Notes: a model not told the origin generated them from the sequence alone. A DNA stretch of 64,000 nt from Erwinia sp. SLM-02 (GCF_037450285.1 NZ_JAQISN010000006.1:1-64000), one strand, 5' to 3'. Shown: positions 1 through 8,785, numbered from the stretch's first letter. Numbers and translations are program-made.

Positions 1-119
1 GCCTGGCGGCTTTAGCGCGGTGGTCCCACCTGACCCCATGCCGAACTCAGAAGTGAAACGCCGTAGCGCCGATGGTAGTGTGGGGTCTCCCCATGCGAGA
101 GTAGGGAACTGCCAGGCAT
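1..119 (+). rRNA. rrf: 5S ribosomal RNA, first base missing at window edge
   Basis: The sequence is almost identical to E. coli 5S rRNA from its second base to its 3' end (GCCTGGCGG at the start pairs with CTGCCAGGC at 110-118). It is the last gene of an rRNA operon, most of which lies outside the window. The following neighbours mobB and mobA are the same as those after rrnA in E. coli, so this is probably the rrnA-equivalent operon. Confidence 0.97.
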
Positions 120-131
120 CAAATAAAGCAG

Positions 132-158
132 AAGGCCACCCTTACGGGTGGCCTTTTT
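132..158 (+). terminator. rRNA operon terminator
   Basis: A 9-bp perfect stem (AAGGCCACC / GGTGGCCTT) with a 6-base loop, followed by a short T run, lies 13 bases after the 5S gene. It also sits between this operon and the convergent mobB. Confidence 0.9.
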
Positions 159-189
159 GCGTTTACGCACCTGATAATCCCCGCTTAAT

Positions 190-702
190 CTACTTTCTTT
201 GCACCGACAGCCAGCGCTCAATGAAATCAGCAACCTCAGCGACGTTGTTTAAATCCAGACAAGGCATATCGAGCTTAATATTGACGTCGCTGGCAACAGC
301 AATCGTCCATTGATCCAGCGGCAGGGGCAGCGGTTTACCCGAACCGGATCGGTGCAGCACAATTTTGGCGACCTCTTCCTGCTTAAATCCTTCCACCAGA
401 ATAAGATCTAATACCGAGGCATCCATTCTGCTGGCAAGATAATGTAGATCGAGCCTGTCCTGCTGTGGTGTTTCTGTCATTAAAGCCCAGCGTAACTGAC
501 TGGCCACCAGCACCTGGTCGGCCCCGGCTTTGCGCAACTCATAGCTGTCCTTCCCCGGTGTATCAATCTCCATCTGATGATGGGTGTGTTTGATCAGTCC
601 GCAGCGGATACCTCGTGATTTAAGTTCGGGAATTAACTGTTTCAGGAGCGTGGTCTTACCCGTACCGCTCCATGCGGAGACTGACAGTAGTGGGATCGTC
701 AT
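190..702 (-). CDS. mobB: molybdopterin-guanine dinucleotide biosynthesis adaptor MobB
   Basis: 170 residues, the usual size of MobB. It begins with a P-loop NTPase fold: the Walker A motif GTGKTTLL is near residue 13. MobB binds GTP and is thought to assist MobA in attaching GMP to molybdopterin, giving the bis-MGD cofactor of enzymes such as formate and DMSO dehydrogenases/reductases. It is not essential for that reaction in E. coli. The gene follows mobA with an 11-base gap on the same strand, so the pair is an operon, and it converges on the rRNA operon. Confidence 0.95.
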   Translation of the reverse strand: MTIPLLSVSAWSGTGKTTLLKQLIPELKSRGIRCGLIKHTHHQMEIDTPGKDSYELRKAGADQVLVASQLRWALMTETPQQDRLDLHYLASRMDASVLDLILVEGFKQEEVAKIVLHRSGSGKPLPLPLDQWTIAVASDVNIKLDMPCLDLNNVAEVADFIERWLSVQRK

Positions 703-713
703 ACGAATTCCAT

Positions 714-1298
714 TCAGTTTTTAAGATCTTCAGGGTTGTTAATATTATTGAAGGCTGCACCGGCGTTGCTGAACAGAACGCCGTGCCCACCGGCCTGCCG
801 TAAAAAAAGCAGCAGTCTGCGTTCGCCGCGTTCAAGATACTCTCTAAGCGGTGTTGCCAGGCTGCGATGCATCAGAGCCAGTGCCGGATGATCCCGTTCC
901 TCTGAGCAGGCCCACACGGCCAGCGCACAGTTTTTATTACGCCATAAATGCGTAACCAGATTGTCGGGTAGCAGCGGGGTATCGCAGGAAGAAAAAACCA
1001 CCCATTCGGTCTCGGCCTGTTCCAGTGCGGCCAGCATCCCCGCCAGGGGACCGGGAAAATCAGGTAGGGTATCGACGATAACCGCAAAGCCACTCTGTTG
1101 ATATGCCGCAAGGTTACGATTGGCATTAATCCATACAGTATCAACCTGGGGCTTTAAACGCTGTAGTACGTGGTGATAAAGCGGCTGCTGATGCCAGATA
1201 ATCAGTCCTTTATCCTGGCCTCCCATTCTGCTGCCGCGGCCGCCAGCAAGAATCACTCCGGTGATAGCTGGAGGTTCAGAATTTGAGTTGATAGCCAT
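714..1298 (-). CDS. mobA: molybdenum cofactor guanylyltransferase MobA
   Basis: 194 residues, the family's usual length. The nucleotidyltransferase signature LAGGRGSRMGGQDKGL is near residues 17-32 and binds GTP; SSCDTPLLP near residue 103 carries the metal-binding aspartate. MobA transfers GMP from GTP to molybdopterin in the cytoplasm. It is divergent from yihD and upstream of mobB, the same arrangement as in E. coli. Confidence 0.97.
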   Translation of the reverse strand: MAINSNSEPPAITGVILAGGRGSRMGGQDKGLIIWHQQPLYHHVLQRLKPQVDTVWINANRNLAAYQQSGFAVIVDTLPDFPGPLAGMLAALEQAETEWVVFSSCDTPLLPDNLVTHLWRNKNCALAVWACSEERDHPALALMHRSLATPLREYLERGERRLLLFLRQAGGHGVLFSNAGAAFNNINNPEDLKN

Positions 1299-1376
1299 TC
1301 TTTCTGTGTCCTATTCTCAAGTTTGGCGTGTAGCCTGATATCGTAACTGAAGTGCATTTATTCAGGGAACAACATT

Positions 1377-1646
1377 ATGAAATGCCATCGTCTTAACGAA
1401 CTTATTAGCCTGCTGCAGCCCGCGTGGCAGCAGGATCCCGATCTCAACCTTATGCAGTTTTTACAGAAAATGGCCAATGAAGCAGGGTTTAAGCAGCCGA
1501 TTGAAGAACTTACAGATGACGTTCTTATCTATCATCTTAAGATGCGGGGCAGTGACAAAAGCGCGGAAATCCCCGGATTAAAGAAGGACTATGAAGAAGA
1601 TTTCAAGACCGCCCTGCTTCGCGCTCGAGGTGTGATTAAAGATTAA
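1377..1646 (+). CDS. yihD: YihD family protein of unknown function (DUF1040)
   Basis: 89 residues, matching the E. coli YihD length and recognisable along its whole length. It is a small acidic protein with no signal peptide or membrane segment, and no catalytic motif is visible. The family has no established biochemical role. It lies upstream of srkA and dsbA, the order seen in E. coli. Confidence 0.93.
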   Translation: MKCHRLNELISLLQPAWQQDPDLNLMQFLQKMANEAGFKQPIEELTDDVLIYHLKMRGSDKSAEIPGLKKDYEEDFKTALLRARGVIKD

Positions 1647-1655
1647 ATCTCCCCC

Positions 1656-1671
1656 TGTGGCCTAAGTCACA
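1656..1671. promoter_or_regulatory. CRP-like site upstream of srkA-dsbA
   Basis: TGTGG-N6-TCACA matches the CRP consensus TGTGA-N6-TCACA at 9 of 10 defined bases. It lies 26 bases upstream of a TATACT -10-like hexamer at 1697-1702. The same inverted repeat could instead serve as a weak hairpin after yihD. Only the sequence match supports regulation. Confidence 0.35.
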
Positions 1672-1728
1672 GGCATTTGATGATATTCTTAGCGGCTATA
1701 CTCACGAACTTATCAATGAGCCTGCCGG

Positions 1729-2721
1729 ATGACTGACGCTGCTTTTAACTTCCAAACGCTTACTCCTGATACCATCCTGGATGCATTATGGGAAACCGGC
1801 CTGCGGGTTGAATCCGGGCTAACAGCGCTGAATAGCTATGAAAACCGCGTTTACCAGTTTACGGATGAAGATAAGCGCCGCTACGTTGCCAAATTTTATC
1901 GGCCTCAGCGCTGGTCGCAGCAGCAGATTGAAGAAGAACATCAGTTCTCCGCCGAACTGCTGGCGGATGAAGTCCCCATTGCAGCACCGTTAAACCTGCA
2001 GGGGAAGATGCTGCATCAGCATCAGGGCTTCTGGTTCGCCGTTTTTCCCAGCCTGGGTGGCCGTCAGTATGAAACGGATAATTACGATCAGCTGGAATGG
2101 GTTGGCCGTTTCCTTGGCCGCATTCATCAGACAGGGCGCAGGGCGACTTTTCAACACCGGCCGACAATCGGCCTGTCGGAATATATCGATCGGCCTTTAC
2201 AGACTCTGGCTAACAGCGCGCTGGTGCCGAGGGCGCTGAAGGACAGTTTATTAGTCAGTATCGAGCGGTTACGCACAACTTTACAAAACTGCTGGCATAC
2301 TCAGTGGCGGCCTCTGCGTCTGCACGGAGATTGCCATCCGGGCAATATTCTGTGGCGGGATGGTCCACTTTTTGTTGATCTGGACGATGCACGTAATGGT
2401 CCTGCCGTGCAGGATTTATGGATGCTGATAAATGGCGACCGGCAAGAGCAGCGGATCCAGTGGGATATTCTACTGGAAGCCTACAGTGAGTTTTGTGAGT
2501 TTGATGCTCACGAATTGTCACTGATTGAGCCTTTACGTGCTATGCGGATGGTTTATTATCTGGCGTGGGTTGTTCGCCGATGGGATGACCCGGCTTTCCC
2601 AGGTAGTTTCCCGTGGATGACGGATGAGGATTTCTGGCGGCGTCAGATTTCCATATTTAATGAACAGGACAAGCTGCTGCAGGAGCCTCCTCTACAGCTG
2701 ATGCCTGATTTCCAGGTGTAA
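1729..2721 (+). CDS. srkA: stress response Ser/Thr protein kinase SrkA (YihE)
   Basis: 330 residues (E. coli 328). The fold is that of the aminoglycoside phosphotransferase/kinase superfamily. HGDCHPGNILW near residue 200 is the catalytic loop with its aspartate, and VDLDDARNG about 17 residues later supplies the metal-binding aspartate. In E. coli the enzyme phosphorylates protein Ser/Thr, is part of the Cpx response and protects stressed cells from death. The gene starts with ATG preceded by the weak GAGCCTGCCGG ribosome site. dsbA follows after 48 bases, so the two can be cotranscribed. Confidence 0.95.
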   Translation: MTDAAFNFQTLTPDTILDALWETGLRVESGLTALNSYENRVYQFTDEDKRRYVAKFYRPQRWSQQQIEEEHQFSAELLADEVPIAAPLNLQGKMLHQHQGFWFAVFPSLGGRQYETDNYDQLEWVGRFLGRIHQTGRRATFQHRPTIGLSEYIDRPLQTLANSALVPRALKDSLLVSIERLRTTLQNCWHTQWRPLRLHGDCHPGNILWRDGPLFVDLDDARNGPAVQDLWMLINGDRQEQRIQWDILLEAYSEFCEFDAHELSLIEPLRAMRMVYYLAWVVRRWDDPAFPGSFPWMTDEDFWRRQISIFNEQDKLLQEPPLQLMPDFQV

Positions 2722-2769
2722 TCACCCTTTGGTACGCCTACTGAGTAGTAACTAGGAGAGAGTTTCACG

Positions 2770-3399
2770 ATGAAAAAAATTTGGTTTGCACTTGTCGGTA
2801 TGGTGCTGGCATTCAGCGCATCTGCTGCACAGTTCACCGATGGTCAGCAGTATGTCACGCTGGACAAACCCGCTTCCGGAGAGCCGCAGGTTCTGGAGTT
2901 CTTTTCATTCTTCTGCCCGCACTGTTATGAGTTTGAGCGTGTCTGGCACGTCAGCGATGCAGTAAAAAAAGGCCTGCCGGCTAATGCCAAAGTCACCAAA
3001 TACCATGTTGAATTTTTAGGTGGCGACATGGGTAAAACCGTTACTCAGGCATGGGCTGTTGCGATGGCGCTGGGTGTTGAAGATAAAGTCACCGCGCCTA
3101 TTTTTGACGGCATCCAGAAAACCCAGACGATCACCGATCCTGCCAGCCTGAAGGATACCTTCGTGAAAGCTGCCGGTATTAAGCCAGAGGATTATGATGC
3201 AGCATGGAACAGTTTCGTAGTGAAATCGCTGGTCGCTCAGCAGGAAAAAGCGGCAGCCGATGTGGATCTGCGTGGCGTTCCGGCGATGTTTGTTAACGGG
3301 AAATACATGGTTAACAACGGTGGTCTGGACACCAGTTCAATGGATAACTATGTTCAGCAGTATGCGAACGTGGTGAAATTCCTGATCGGCCAGAAGTAA
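2770..3399 (+). CDS. dsbA: periplasmic thiol:disulfide oxidoreductase DsbA
   Basis: 209 residues (E. coli 208). A signal peptide runs over residues 1-19 and ends in ASA. The active site CPHC is at residues 49-52, and the cis-proline loop RGVPAMFV is near residue 170. DsbA introduces disulfide bonds into exported proteins and is reoxidised by DsbB. The fimbrial subunits and chaperone encoded 17 kb downstream are typical clients of this pathway. A good AGGAGAG ribosome site lies 8 bases ahead of the start. A strong terminator follows. Confidence 0.98.
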   Translation: MKKIWFALVGMVLAFSASAAQFTDGQQYVTLDKPASGEPQVLEFFSFFCPHCYEFERVWHVSDAVKKGLPANAKVTKYHVEFLGGDMGKTVTQAWAVAMALGVEDKVTAPIFDGIQKTQTITDPASLKDTFVKAAGIKPEDYDAAWNSFVVKSLVAQQEKAAADVDLRGVPAMFVNGKYMVNNGGLDTSSMDNYVQQYANVVKFLIGQK

Positions 3400-3410
3400 T
3401 TTCTCTTATT

Positions 3411-3441
3411 GAAGCGCCGGCGTTCATGCCGGCGTTTTTTT
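3411..3441 (+). terminator. terminator after dsbA
   Basis: A perfect 7-bp GC-rich stem (CGCCGGC / GCCGGCG) with a 6-base loop is followed by seven T residues. Confidence 0.92.
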
Positions 3442-3803
3442 GCCTGTTTACTACCAACTATGACGAAATGAATTAAAATCAGTATCTGCCCGGTAACCCT
3501 CTTCCCCACTACCCCTTTAACTAATATCCACATAATAATAATTCCGCCAGGGCCATTTTCTTCTGTTGGAATTCATCGCAACATCATGATTAATAGCATT
3601 ATATTTTTTTACTCTGTTATTCTTCTTTCACGAATAACAGTGAGTTATTGAATTTACACACAAACTTATCCACAGAATTTTTTGTCGAGGTATGACGCAA
3701 AACGGCAATTGTTCTGTGAATAATGACCATTGCGGTTTTATCTTTGATGTCGAGCTGTGGCATCCTTAACACCCATCCAAACTAATCAAGAACGTGACGA
3801 CCT
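3442..3803. other. intergenic region upstream of polA, no gene seen
   Basis: This 362-base AT-rich stretch separates dsbA from polA. In E. coli yihF and yihG occupy this place; neither is present here, and I find no remnant long enough to recognise. It holds a perfect DnaA box (listed separately) and presumably the polA promoter, which I cannot place with confidence. Confidence 0.6.
3666..3674 (+). promoter_or_regulatory. DnaA box upstream of polA
   Basis: TTATCCACA is a perfect match to the strong DnaA box consensus. It lies 130 bases before the polA start. DnaA has been reported to stimulate polA expression in E. coli, so a regulatory role fits. A single 9-mer could also occur by chance, but the position supports function. 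Confidence 0.55.
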
Positions 3804-6599
3804 ATGGCCCAAATTGCAGAAAACCCGCTGATCCTGGTAGATGGCTCTTCCTACCTGTACCGCGCTTACCATGCGTTCCCGCCGCTGACCAATAGTGCTG
3901 GTGAACCCACCGGGGCGATGTATGGCGTGCTGAACATGCTGCGCAGTCTGCTACTGCAATATAAGCCGAGCCATGTGGCGGTCGTCTTTGACGCTAAAGG
4001 CAAGACGTTCCGTGACGAGCTGTTTGAAGAGTACAAATCTCATCGTCCGCCGATGCCGGACGACCTGCGTGCACAGATAGAGCCGCTGCATACTATGGTG
4101 AAGGCTATGGGCCTGCCACTGCTGGCCGTCTCCGGGGTTGAAGCCGATGACGTAATCGGCACGCTGGCGCTGGCAGCTGAAAAAATGGGTAAACCCGTAC
4201 TGATCAGTACCGGCGATAAAGATATGGCTCAGCTGGTTACGCCAAATATTACGCTGATCAACACGATGAACAATGCCATCCTCGGGCCTGAAGAGGTGAA
4301 GGAAAAATATGGTATTCCCCCCTCACTGATAATCGACTTCCTGGCGCTGATGGGAGATTCTTCGGACAATATTCCAGGCGTACCCGGCGTGGGGGAGAAA
4401 ACGGCACAGGCGCTGCTTCAGGGGCTGGGTGGCATTAAGGATATTTATGCCAATCTCGATAGCGTGGCCGGTTTAACCTTCCGCGGTGCAAAAACCATGG
4501 CGGCCAAGCTGGAGCAGAATAAAGAGATGGCGCTGCTATCCTATCAGCTGGCAACCATCAAGACCGACGTTGAGCTGGATCAGACCTGTGACCAACTGAC
4601 GGTAAACGAACCGGCGACGGAAGAACTGCTGGGCCTGTTTAAACAGTATGAGTTCCGCCGCTGGATCGTCGATCTGGAAGAAGGTAAATGGCTACAGGCT
4701 AAAGCGGGCGGCACCTCTTCGCCGAAAGCGAAAGCTGCGGCTGTAGCGGCAACCGCTGTTGAGGAGCCGCCGACCAGCGTACTGTCATCGGACGGTTACG
4801 TCACCATTCTGGATGAAGAAACCTTTGAAAGCTGGATGACAAAGCTTCAGCGTAGCGAGCTGTTTGCCTTTGACCTTGAAACGGATTCGCTGGATACGCT
4901 AAGTGCCAATATCGTGGGCCTGTCATTTGCCATTGCACCGGGAGAAGCGGCTTATCTGCCGGTGGCACATGATTATCTTGATGCTCCCGATCAGCTGGAT
5001 CGCAACACTGTCCTGTCACGCCTCAAACCGCTGCTGGAAGATAATAATGCGCTTAAAGTGGGACAGAATCTCAAATACGACCGCGGCGTATTGAAGAACT
5101 ATGATATTGAATTAAAAGGCATTCGTTTCGACACCATGCTGGAGTCCTATGCGCTTAACAGCGTTGCAGGGCGGCATGATATGGATACCCTGGCTTCGCG
5201 TTGGCTAAACCATAAAACGGTCACCTTTGAAGAGATTGCTGGTAAAGGTAAAAACCAGCTGACCTTTAACCAGATAGCGCTTGAGCAGGCTGCACACTAT
5301 GCGGCAGAAGACGCCGACGTGACGCTACAGCTGCACCTGAAAATGTGGCCGGAACTGGAGAAAGAGCAGGGACCCAAAGCCGTTTTTGAGCAGGTCGAAA
5401 TGCCGCTGGTGCCGGTTATCTCACGCATTGAGCGTAACGGGGTGCTCATCGACCAGAAAATACTGGCCGCGCATTCAAAAGAGCTGGGTACACGGCTGGC
5501 GGAACTGGAGCTGAAGGCGCATGAACTCGCCGGCGAACCGTTTAACCTCTCGTCGCCTAAGCAGCTGCAAACGATTCTGTTTGAAAAGCAGGGTATCAAA
5601 CCCACCAAGAAAACCCCGGGCGGCGCACCGTCGACCAGCGAAGAAGTGCTTGCCGAGCTGGCACTGGATTATCCACTGCCGAAAGTCATCCTGGAGCACC
5701 GCGGCTTATCCAAGCTGAAGTCGACCTATACCGACAAGCTGCCGCAAATGATCAATCCGCTCTCTGGGCGCGTGCATACTTCCTACCACCAGACCGTGAC
5801 TGCGACCGGAAGGCTCTCTTCCAGCGATCCTAACCTGCAAAATATTCCGGTGCGAAATGATGAAGGGCGCCGCATCCGGCAGGCCTTTGTTGCTCCGAAA
5901 GGGCACGTCATTGTCGCGGCCGACTATTCACAGATTGAATTGCGTATCATGGCCCACCTTTCCCAGGACAAAGGGCTGCTGACTGCGTTCGCCAATGAGC
6001 AGGATATCCACCGTGCGACCGCTGCTGAGGTCTTTGGCGTGGCGCTGGATAAGGTGAGCGGTGAACAACGACGTAGCGCGAAGGCGATTAACTTCGGTCT
6101 GATTTATGGTATGAGTGCCTTTGGTTTGTCGCGACAGCTGAATATCGGTGCCGGCGAAGCGAAAAAGTATATGGATCTCTACTTCGAACGCTATCCTGGG
6201 GTGCTGCAGTATATGGAGAGTACCCGTGAGCTGGCGGCTGAAAAGGGCTACGTTTCGACCCTGGACGGGCGTCGGCTGTATCTGCCGGATATCAAAGCCA
6301 GTAATGCTATACGTCGTAAGGCCGCGGAACGTGCGGCGATCAACGCCCCTATGCAGGGAACGGCAGCGGATATTATCAAACGAGCGATGATTGCCGTGGA
6401 CGACTGGCTGCTCCAGCAGGCCGACCCGGCTGTGAAGATGATTATGCAGGTACACGATGAACTGGTCTTTGAAGTCAGGGCGGATGCCGTTGACGCGGCT
6501 TCGGATAAAATCCGTCAACTTATGGAGAACAGTATGAAACTGGATGTGCCGCTGAGAGTTGATGTCGGCGTTGGCGACAACTGGGATCAGGCGCATTAA
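3804..6599 (+). CDS. polA: DNA polymerase I
   Basis: 931 residues (E. coli 928). The N-terminal 5'-3' exonuclease covers roughly residues 1-290. After an Ala/Lys-rich linker comes the 3'-5' proofreading domain, with FDLETDSLD near residue 355 holding its metal-binding Asp and Glu. The C-terminal polymerase domain has DYSQIELR near residue 705 (catalytic Asp) and QVHDELVFE near residue 880. The enzyme fills gaps, removes RNA primers from Okazaki fragments and serves excision repair. All key catalytic motifs I looked for are present. Confidence 0.99.
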   Translation: MAQIAENPLILVDGSSYLYRAYHAFPPLTNSAGEPTGAMYGVLNMLRSLLLQYKPSHVAVVFDAKGKTFRDELFEEYKSHRPPMPDDLRAQIEPLHTMVKAMGLPLLAVSGVEADDVIGTLALAAEKMGKPVLISTGDKDMAQLVTPNITLINTMNNAILGPEEVKEKYGIPPSLIIDFLALMGDSSDNIPGVPGVGEKTAQALLQGLGGIKDIYANLDSVAGLTFRGAKTMAAKLEQNKEMALLSYQLATIKTDVELDQTCDQLTVNEPATEELLGLFKQYEFRRWIVDLEEGKWLQAKAGGTSSPKAKAAAVAATAVEEPPTSVLSSDGYVTILDEETFESWMTKLQRSELFAFDLETDSLDTLSANIVGLSFAIAPGEAAYLPVAHDYLDAPDQLDRNTVLSRLKPLLEDNNALKVGQNLKYDRGVLKNYDIELKGIRFDTMLESYALNSVAGRHDMDTLASRWLNHKTVTFEEIAGKGKNQLTFNQIALEQAAHYAAEDADVTLQLHLKMWPELEKEQGPKAVFEQVEMPLVPVISRIERNGVLIDQKILAAHSKELGTRLAELELKAHELAGEPFNLSSPKQLQTILFEKQGIKPTKKTPGGAPSTSEEVLAELALDYPLPKVILEHRGLSKLKSTYTDKLPQMINPLSGRVHTSYHQTVTATGRLSSSDPNLQNIPVRNDEGRRIRQAFVAPKGHVIVAADYSQIELRIMAHLSQDKGLLTAFANEQDIHRATAAEVFGVALDKVSGEQRRSAKAINFGLIYGMSAFGLSRQLNIGAGEAKKYMDLYFERYPGVLQYMESTRELAAEKGYVSTLDGRRLYLPDIKASNAIRRKAAERAAINAPMQGTAADIIKRAMIAVDDWLLQQADPAVKMIMQVHDELVFEVRADAVDAASDKIRQLMENSMKLDVPLRVDVGVGDNWDQAH

Positions 6600-6613
6600 T
6601 CACGCGCAGCCAG

Positions 6614-6638
6614 GGCCGGGACAGTCTGCTTCCCGGCC
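6614..6638 (+). terminator. stem-loop after polA
   Basis: A perfect 8-bp stem (GGCCGGGA / TCCCGGCC) with a 9-base loop lies 14 bases after the polA stop. There is no T tract, so it may be a transcript-end hairpin or a Rho-dependent end, not a classic terminator. Confidence 0.5.
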
Positions 6639-6865
6639 GCAATCAGCGATAAGAAAATAATCTATTTAATCGTTTCAGCTTCTGACCCCGGGCAGCCTGT
6701 AGTTACCCGCAGTGCTAACCATTTCAGCTTAAAGCATTTTTTAAGTAATTAAGCTACAAAAAGGCCGTCATTCTGTGACGAATGTTGGATCCTGACTGTC
6801 GTTTTCTGAAAATTAACTACAAAAAACCCTTTTTAGCGCTCAAAAAATCATGTAGAGTTTATCGC

Positions 6866-6973
6866 GTAGGGTACAGAGGTAAGATGTTCTATCTTTCAGA
6901 CCTTTTACTTCACGTAATCGGATTTGGCTGAATATTTTAGCCGCCCCAGTCGTTATGACTGGGGCGTTTTTTA
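6866..6973 (+). ncRNA. spf: Spot 42 small RNA
   Basis: The 108-base sequence is nearly identical to E. coli Spot 42, from GTAGGGTACAGAGG at the 5' end to the GCCCCAGTC...GACTGGGGC terminator hairpin with its T run. It lies between polA and engB, as in E. coli. Spot 42 is an Hfq-dependent RNA that base-pairs with mRNAs for galactose use and other secondary carbon metabolism, and is repressed by cAMP-CRP. A -10-like TAGAGT sits at 6853-6858, about 8 bases before the start. The terminator loop is the main difference from E. coli. Confidence 0.96.
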
Positions 6974-7066
6974 TTGGGCGTCGTACAGGATTTTGCGCAA
7001 TTATTGCGCTGGTACAAGCAGCAGACCAGCATAAAGCTGACCTGCCGAAAGACGTGCGAAGGTGGG

Positions 7067-7702
7067 TTATTCGCTGATTTCGTCTTCTTCAGTCGCGGGT
7101 GGCAGCTCGCTGTACCAGGTATCCAGCTTCAGCTTCAGTTTATCCACGCCAATTTTCTTCAGCGATGAGAAAGCCTCAACGTCCACCGTGCCGAGGAAGC
7201 TTTTCGCTTCTTCACGAACGGCATTCAGCTGCGCTTTACGCGCCCCGGAAGCCAGTTTGTCGGCTTTGGTCAGCAGTATCAGCACTTCAATTCCGCTCTG
7301 TACGGCCCACATGACCATCTGACGGTCGAGATCCTTTAGCGGATGGCGGATATCCATCAGCACCACCAGACCTTTCAGGCACTGGCGTTTTTGCAGATAT
7401 TCAGCCAGCGATCGCTGCCATTTCAGCTTCATCTCTTCCGGCACTTCGGCATAGCCATAGCCGGGCAGATCCACCAGTCGGTATCCCTCAGCCACCTGGA
7501 ACAGGTTGATTAACTGTGTGCGGCCTGGTGTCTTACTGGTACGGGCAAGGCTTTTCTGATTTGTCAGCGTATTGAGCGCGCTGGATTTACCCGCGTTAGA
7601 ACGCCCGGCAAAAGCAACCTCGATGCCGGTATCGGCTGGCAGATGGCGGATATCCGGGGCGCTGGTGACAAAATGGGTGACGTGATAATTCCAGCCAGAC
7701 AA
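7067..7702 (-). CDS. engB: ribosome biogenesis GTPase EngB (YihA/YsxC)
   Basis: TrmE-Era-EngA-EngB family GTPase needed for large ribosomal subunit assembly and cell division. Visible motifs are the P-loop GRSNAGKSS, the G3 motif DLPGYGYAEVP and the G4 motif TKAD. The start is chosen as TTG at 7702: it has a GGAG ribosome site 10 bases upstream, gives 211 residues (E. coli 210), and family homology begins just after it at THFVTSAPDIRHLP. The reading frame is open for a further 57 codons upstream, but that extension does not resemble the family. Confidence 0.93.
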   Translation of the reverse strand: MSGWNYHVTHFVTSAPDIRHLPADTGIEVAFAGRSNAGKSSALNTLTNQKSLARTSKTPGRTQLINLFQVAEGYRLVDLPGYGYAEVPEEMKLKWQRSLAEYLQKRQCLKGLVVLMDIRHPLKDLDRQMVMWAVQSGIEVLILLTKADKLASGARKAQLNAVREEAKSFLGTVDVEAFSSLKKIGVDKLKLKLDTWYSELPPATEEDEISE

Positions 7703-7957
7703 AATAAAATACTCCAGGGAAAAAAGTGAATTGCGTTGATTATACCCTGTATGATCGAAAAGCGCCCGATAAGACATAATACCCCTGGTATTCTCTGTGA
7801 GATATTTGCCATAAACCCTGGTGGTACTCTCTGCTTTTTGATCTGGCTTTTGAAAAAACATGTTTATTTTCATCGCGTTGTTTTTTTCATATTCAAAAAA
7901 AAACTAAAAATCAACGCGTAGCCTTGATAGTCGGACTGGTTAGTCTACATTTGATGG

Positions 7958-8187
7958 CAGAAACAGGCTGTTTCACTTCAGGATGAAGCGCTCAGTGAGC
8001 ATCATGATGATGATGAGCAGGGAAAGGAAAGTGCGAAGGCATCGCACAACAGGATGGGAGCTCACCGGGATGTGGGCGCTTTGCAAAGGAAAACCGGGAT
8101 GTTGGCTGCTAAAATGGATGCTGACACCGTCAGCCCTTCTGTGGAAGGTGCGAAAAAAGGCGACAGGGTGACCTGCCGCCTTTTTTC
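7958..8187 (+). ncRNA. csrC: CsrC small RNA, sponge for CsrA
   Basis: This stretch between engB and yihI is where csrC lies in E. coli. It contains ten GGA motifs, several as AGGAT or CGGGATG, typical of CsrA-binding hairpin loops. It ends in a terminator whose sequence (AAAAAAGGCGACAGG...CGCCTTTTTTC) closely matches the end of E. coli CsrC. The body has diverged strongly. CsrC titrates CsrA and so relieves its repression of glycogen, biofilm and other mRNAs. The 5' end is inferred from TTGATA (7924-7929) and TACATT (7946-7951), spaced 16 bases apart. The reading frames crossing it are not genes. Confidence 0.85.
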
Positions 8188-8254
8188 TTTCTCTGCTTTC
8201 TGCTAGATTCCGCCGCAATTCTATACTGAAGATAAACGTCTGAGAGCAGAAACC

Positions 8255-8785
8255 ATGAAGCAACCTGCACGCACGCCACAGGGACAAAAACCTGCTGCAA
8301 AAAATAAGCGCAAAACCCGCGATGAACTGAATCAGGAAGCGCGCGATCGCAAGCGTGACAAAAAACGCAGCGGTAACGCGACCGGCAGCCGGTCCAATCC
8401 TGTTGCAGAGAGCCAGAAAACCGGCAGCGGTAGCAAAACGAAAGATCCGCGCATCGGCAGCAAAAAGCCCATCGCACTGGGCGGAGATGCCCCTGTCGCA
8501 AAACCGGTTAAGCCTGCAAAAGCACCCAAGGCACAGCCGGAGAAAAAACCGCGTCTGACGCCGCAGGAAGAACTGGCGATGCTGGAGAACGACGAACGGC
8601 TTGATGCCCTACTGGATCGTCTGGAGAGCGGTGAGTCGCTGTCTGCTGAAGATCAGGCATGGCTGGATCAGGCTCTGGACCGTATCGATGTACTGATGGA
8701 ACAGCTGGGCATTGCTTTGGACGACGATGTAGAAGATGACGCTGCGGAAGAAGATATGTATCGCCTGCTGAAGGGCGGGAACTGA
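8255..8785 (+). CDS. yihI: Der GTPase-activating protein YihI
   Basis: 176 residues (E. coli 169). The first ~110 residues are very rich in Lys, Arg, Ala and Pro, and the C-terminal ~65 are acidic and helical (EELAMLENDERLDALLDRL). This two-part character is typical of YihI. In E. coli it binds and stimulates the GTPase Der (EngA), modulating late ribosome assembly. Its placement near engB, another ribosome-assembly GTPase gene, is conserved. Confidence 0.93.
   Translation: MKQPARTPQGQKPAAKNKRKTRDELNQEARDRKRDKKRSGNATGSRSNPVAESQKTGSGSKTKDPRIGSKKPIALGGDAPVAKPVKPAKAPKAQPEKKPRLTPQEELAMLENDERLDALLDRLESGESLSAEDQAWLDQALDRIDVLMEQLGIALDDDVEDDAAEEDMYRLLKGGN

Noticed and set aside
7983..8171. 62-codon frame between engB and yihI
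   Set aside because: It overlaps the CsrC RNA, and its GGA motifs and terminator explain the sequence better. The encoded peptide is Met/Arg-rich with no family likeness.
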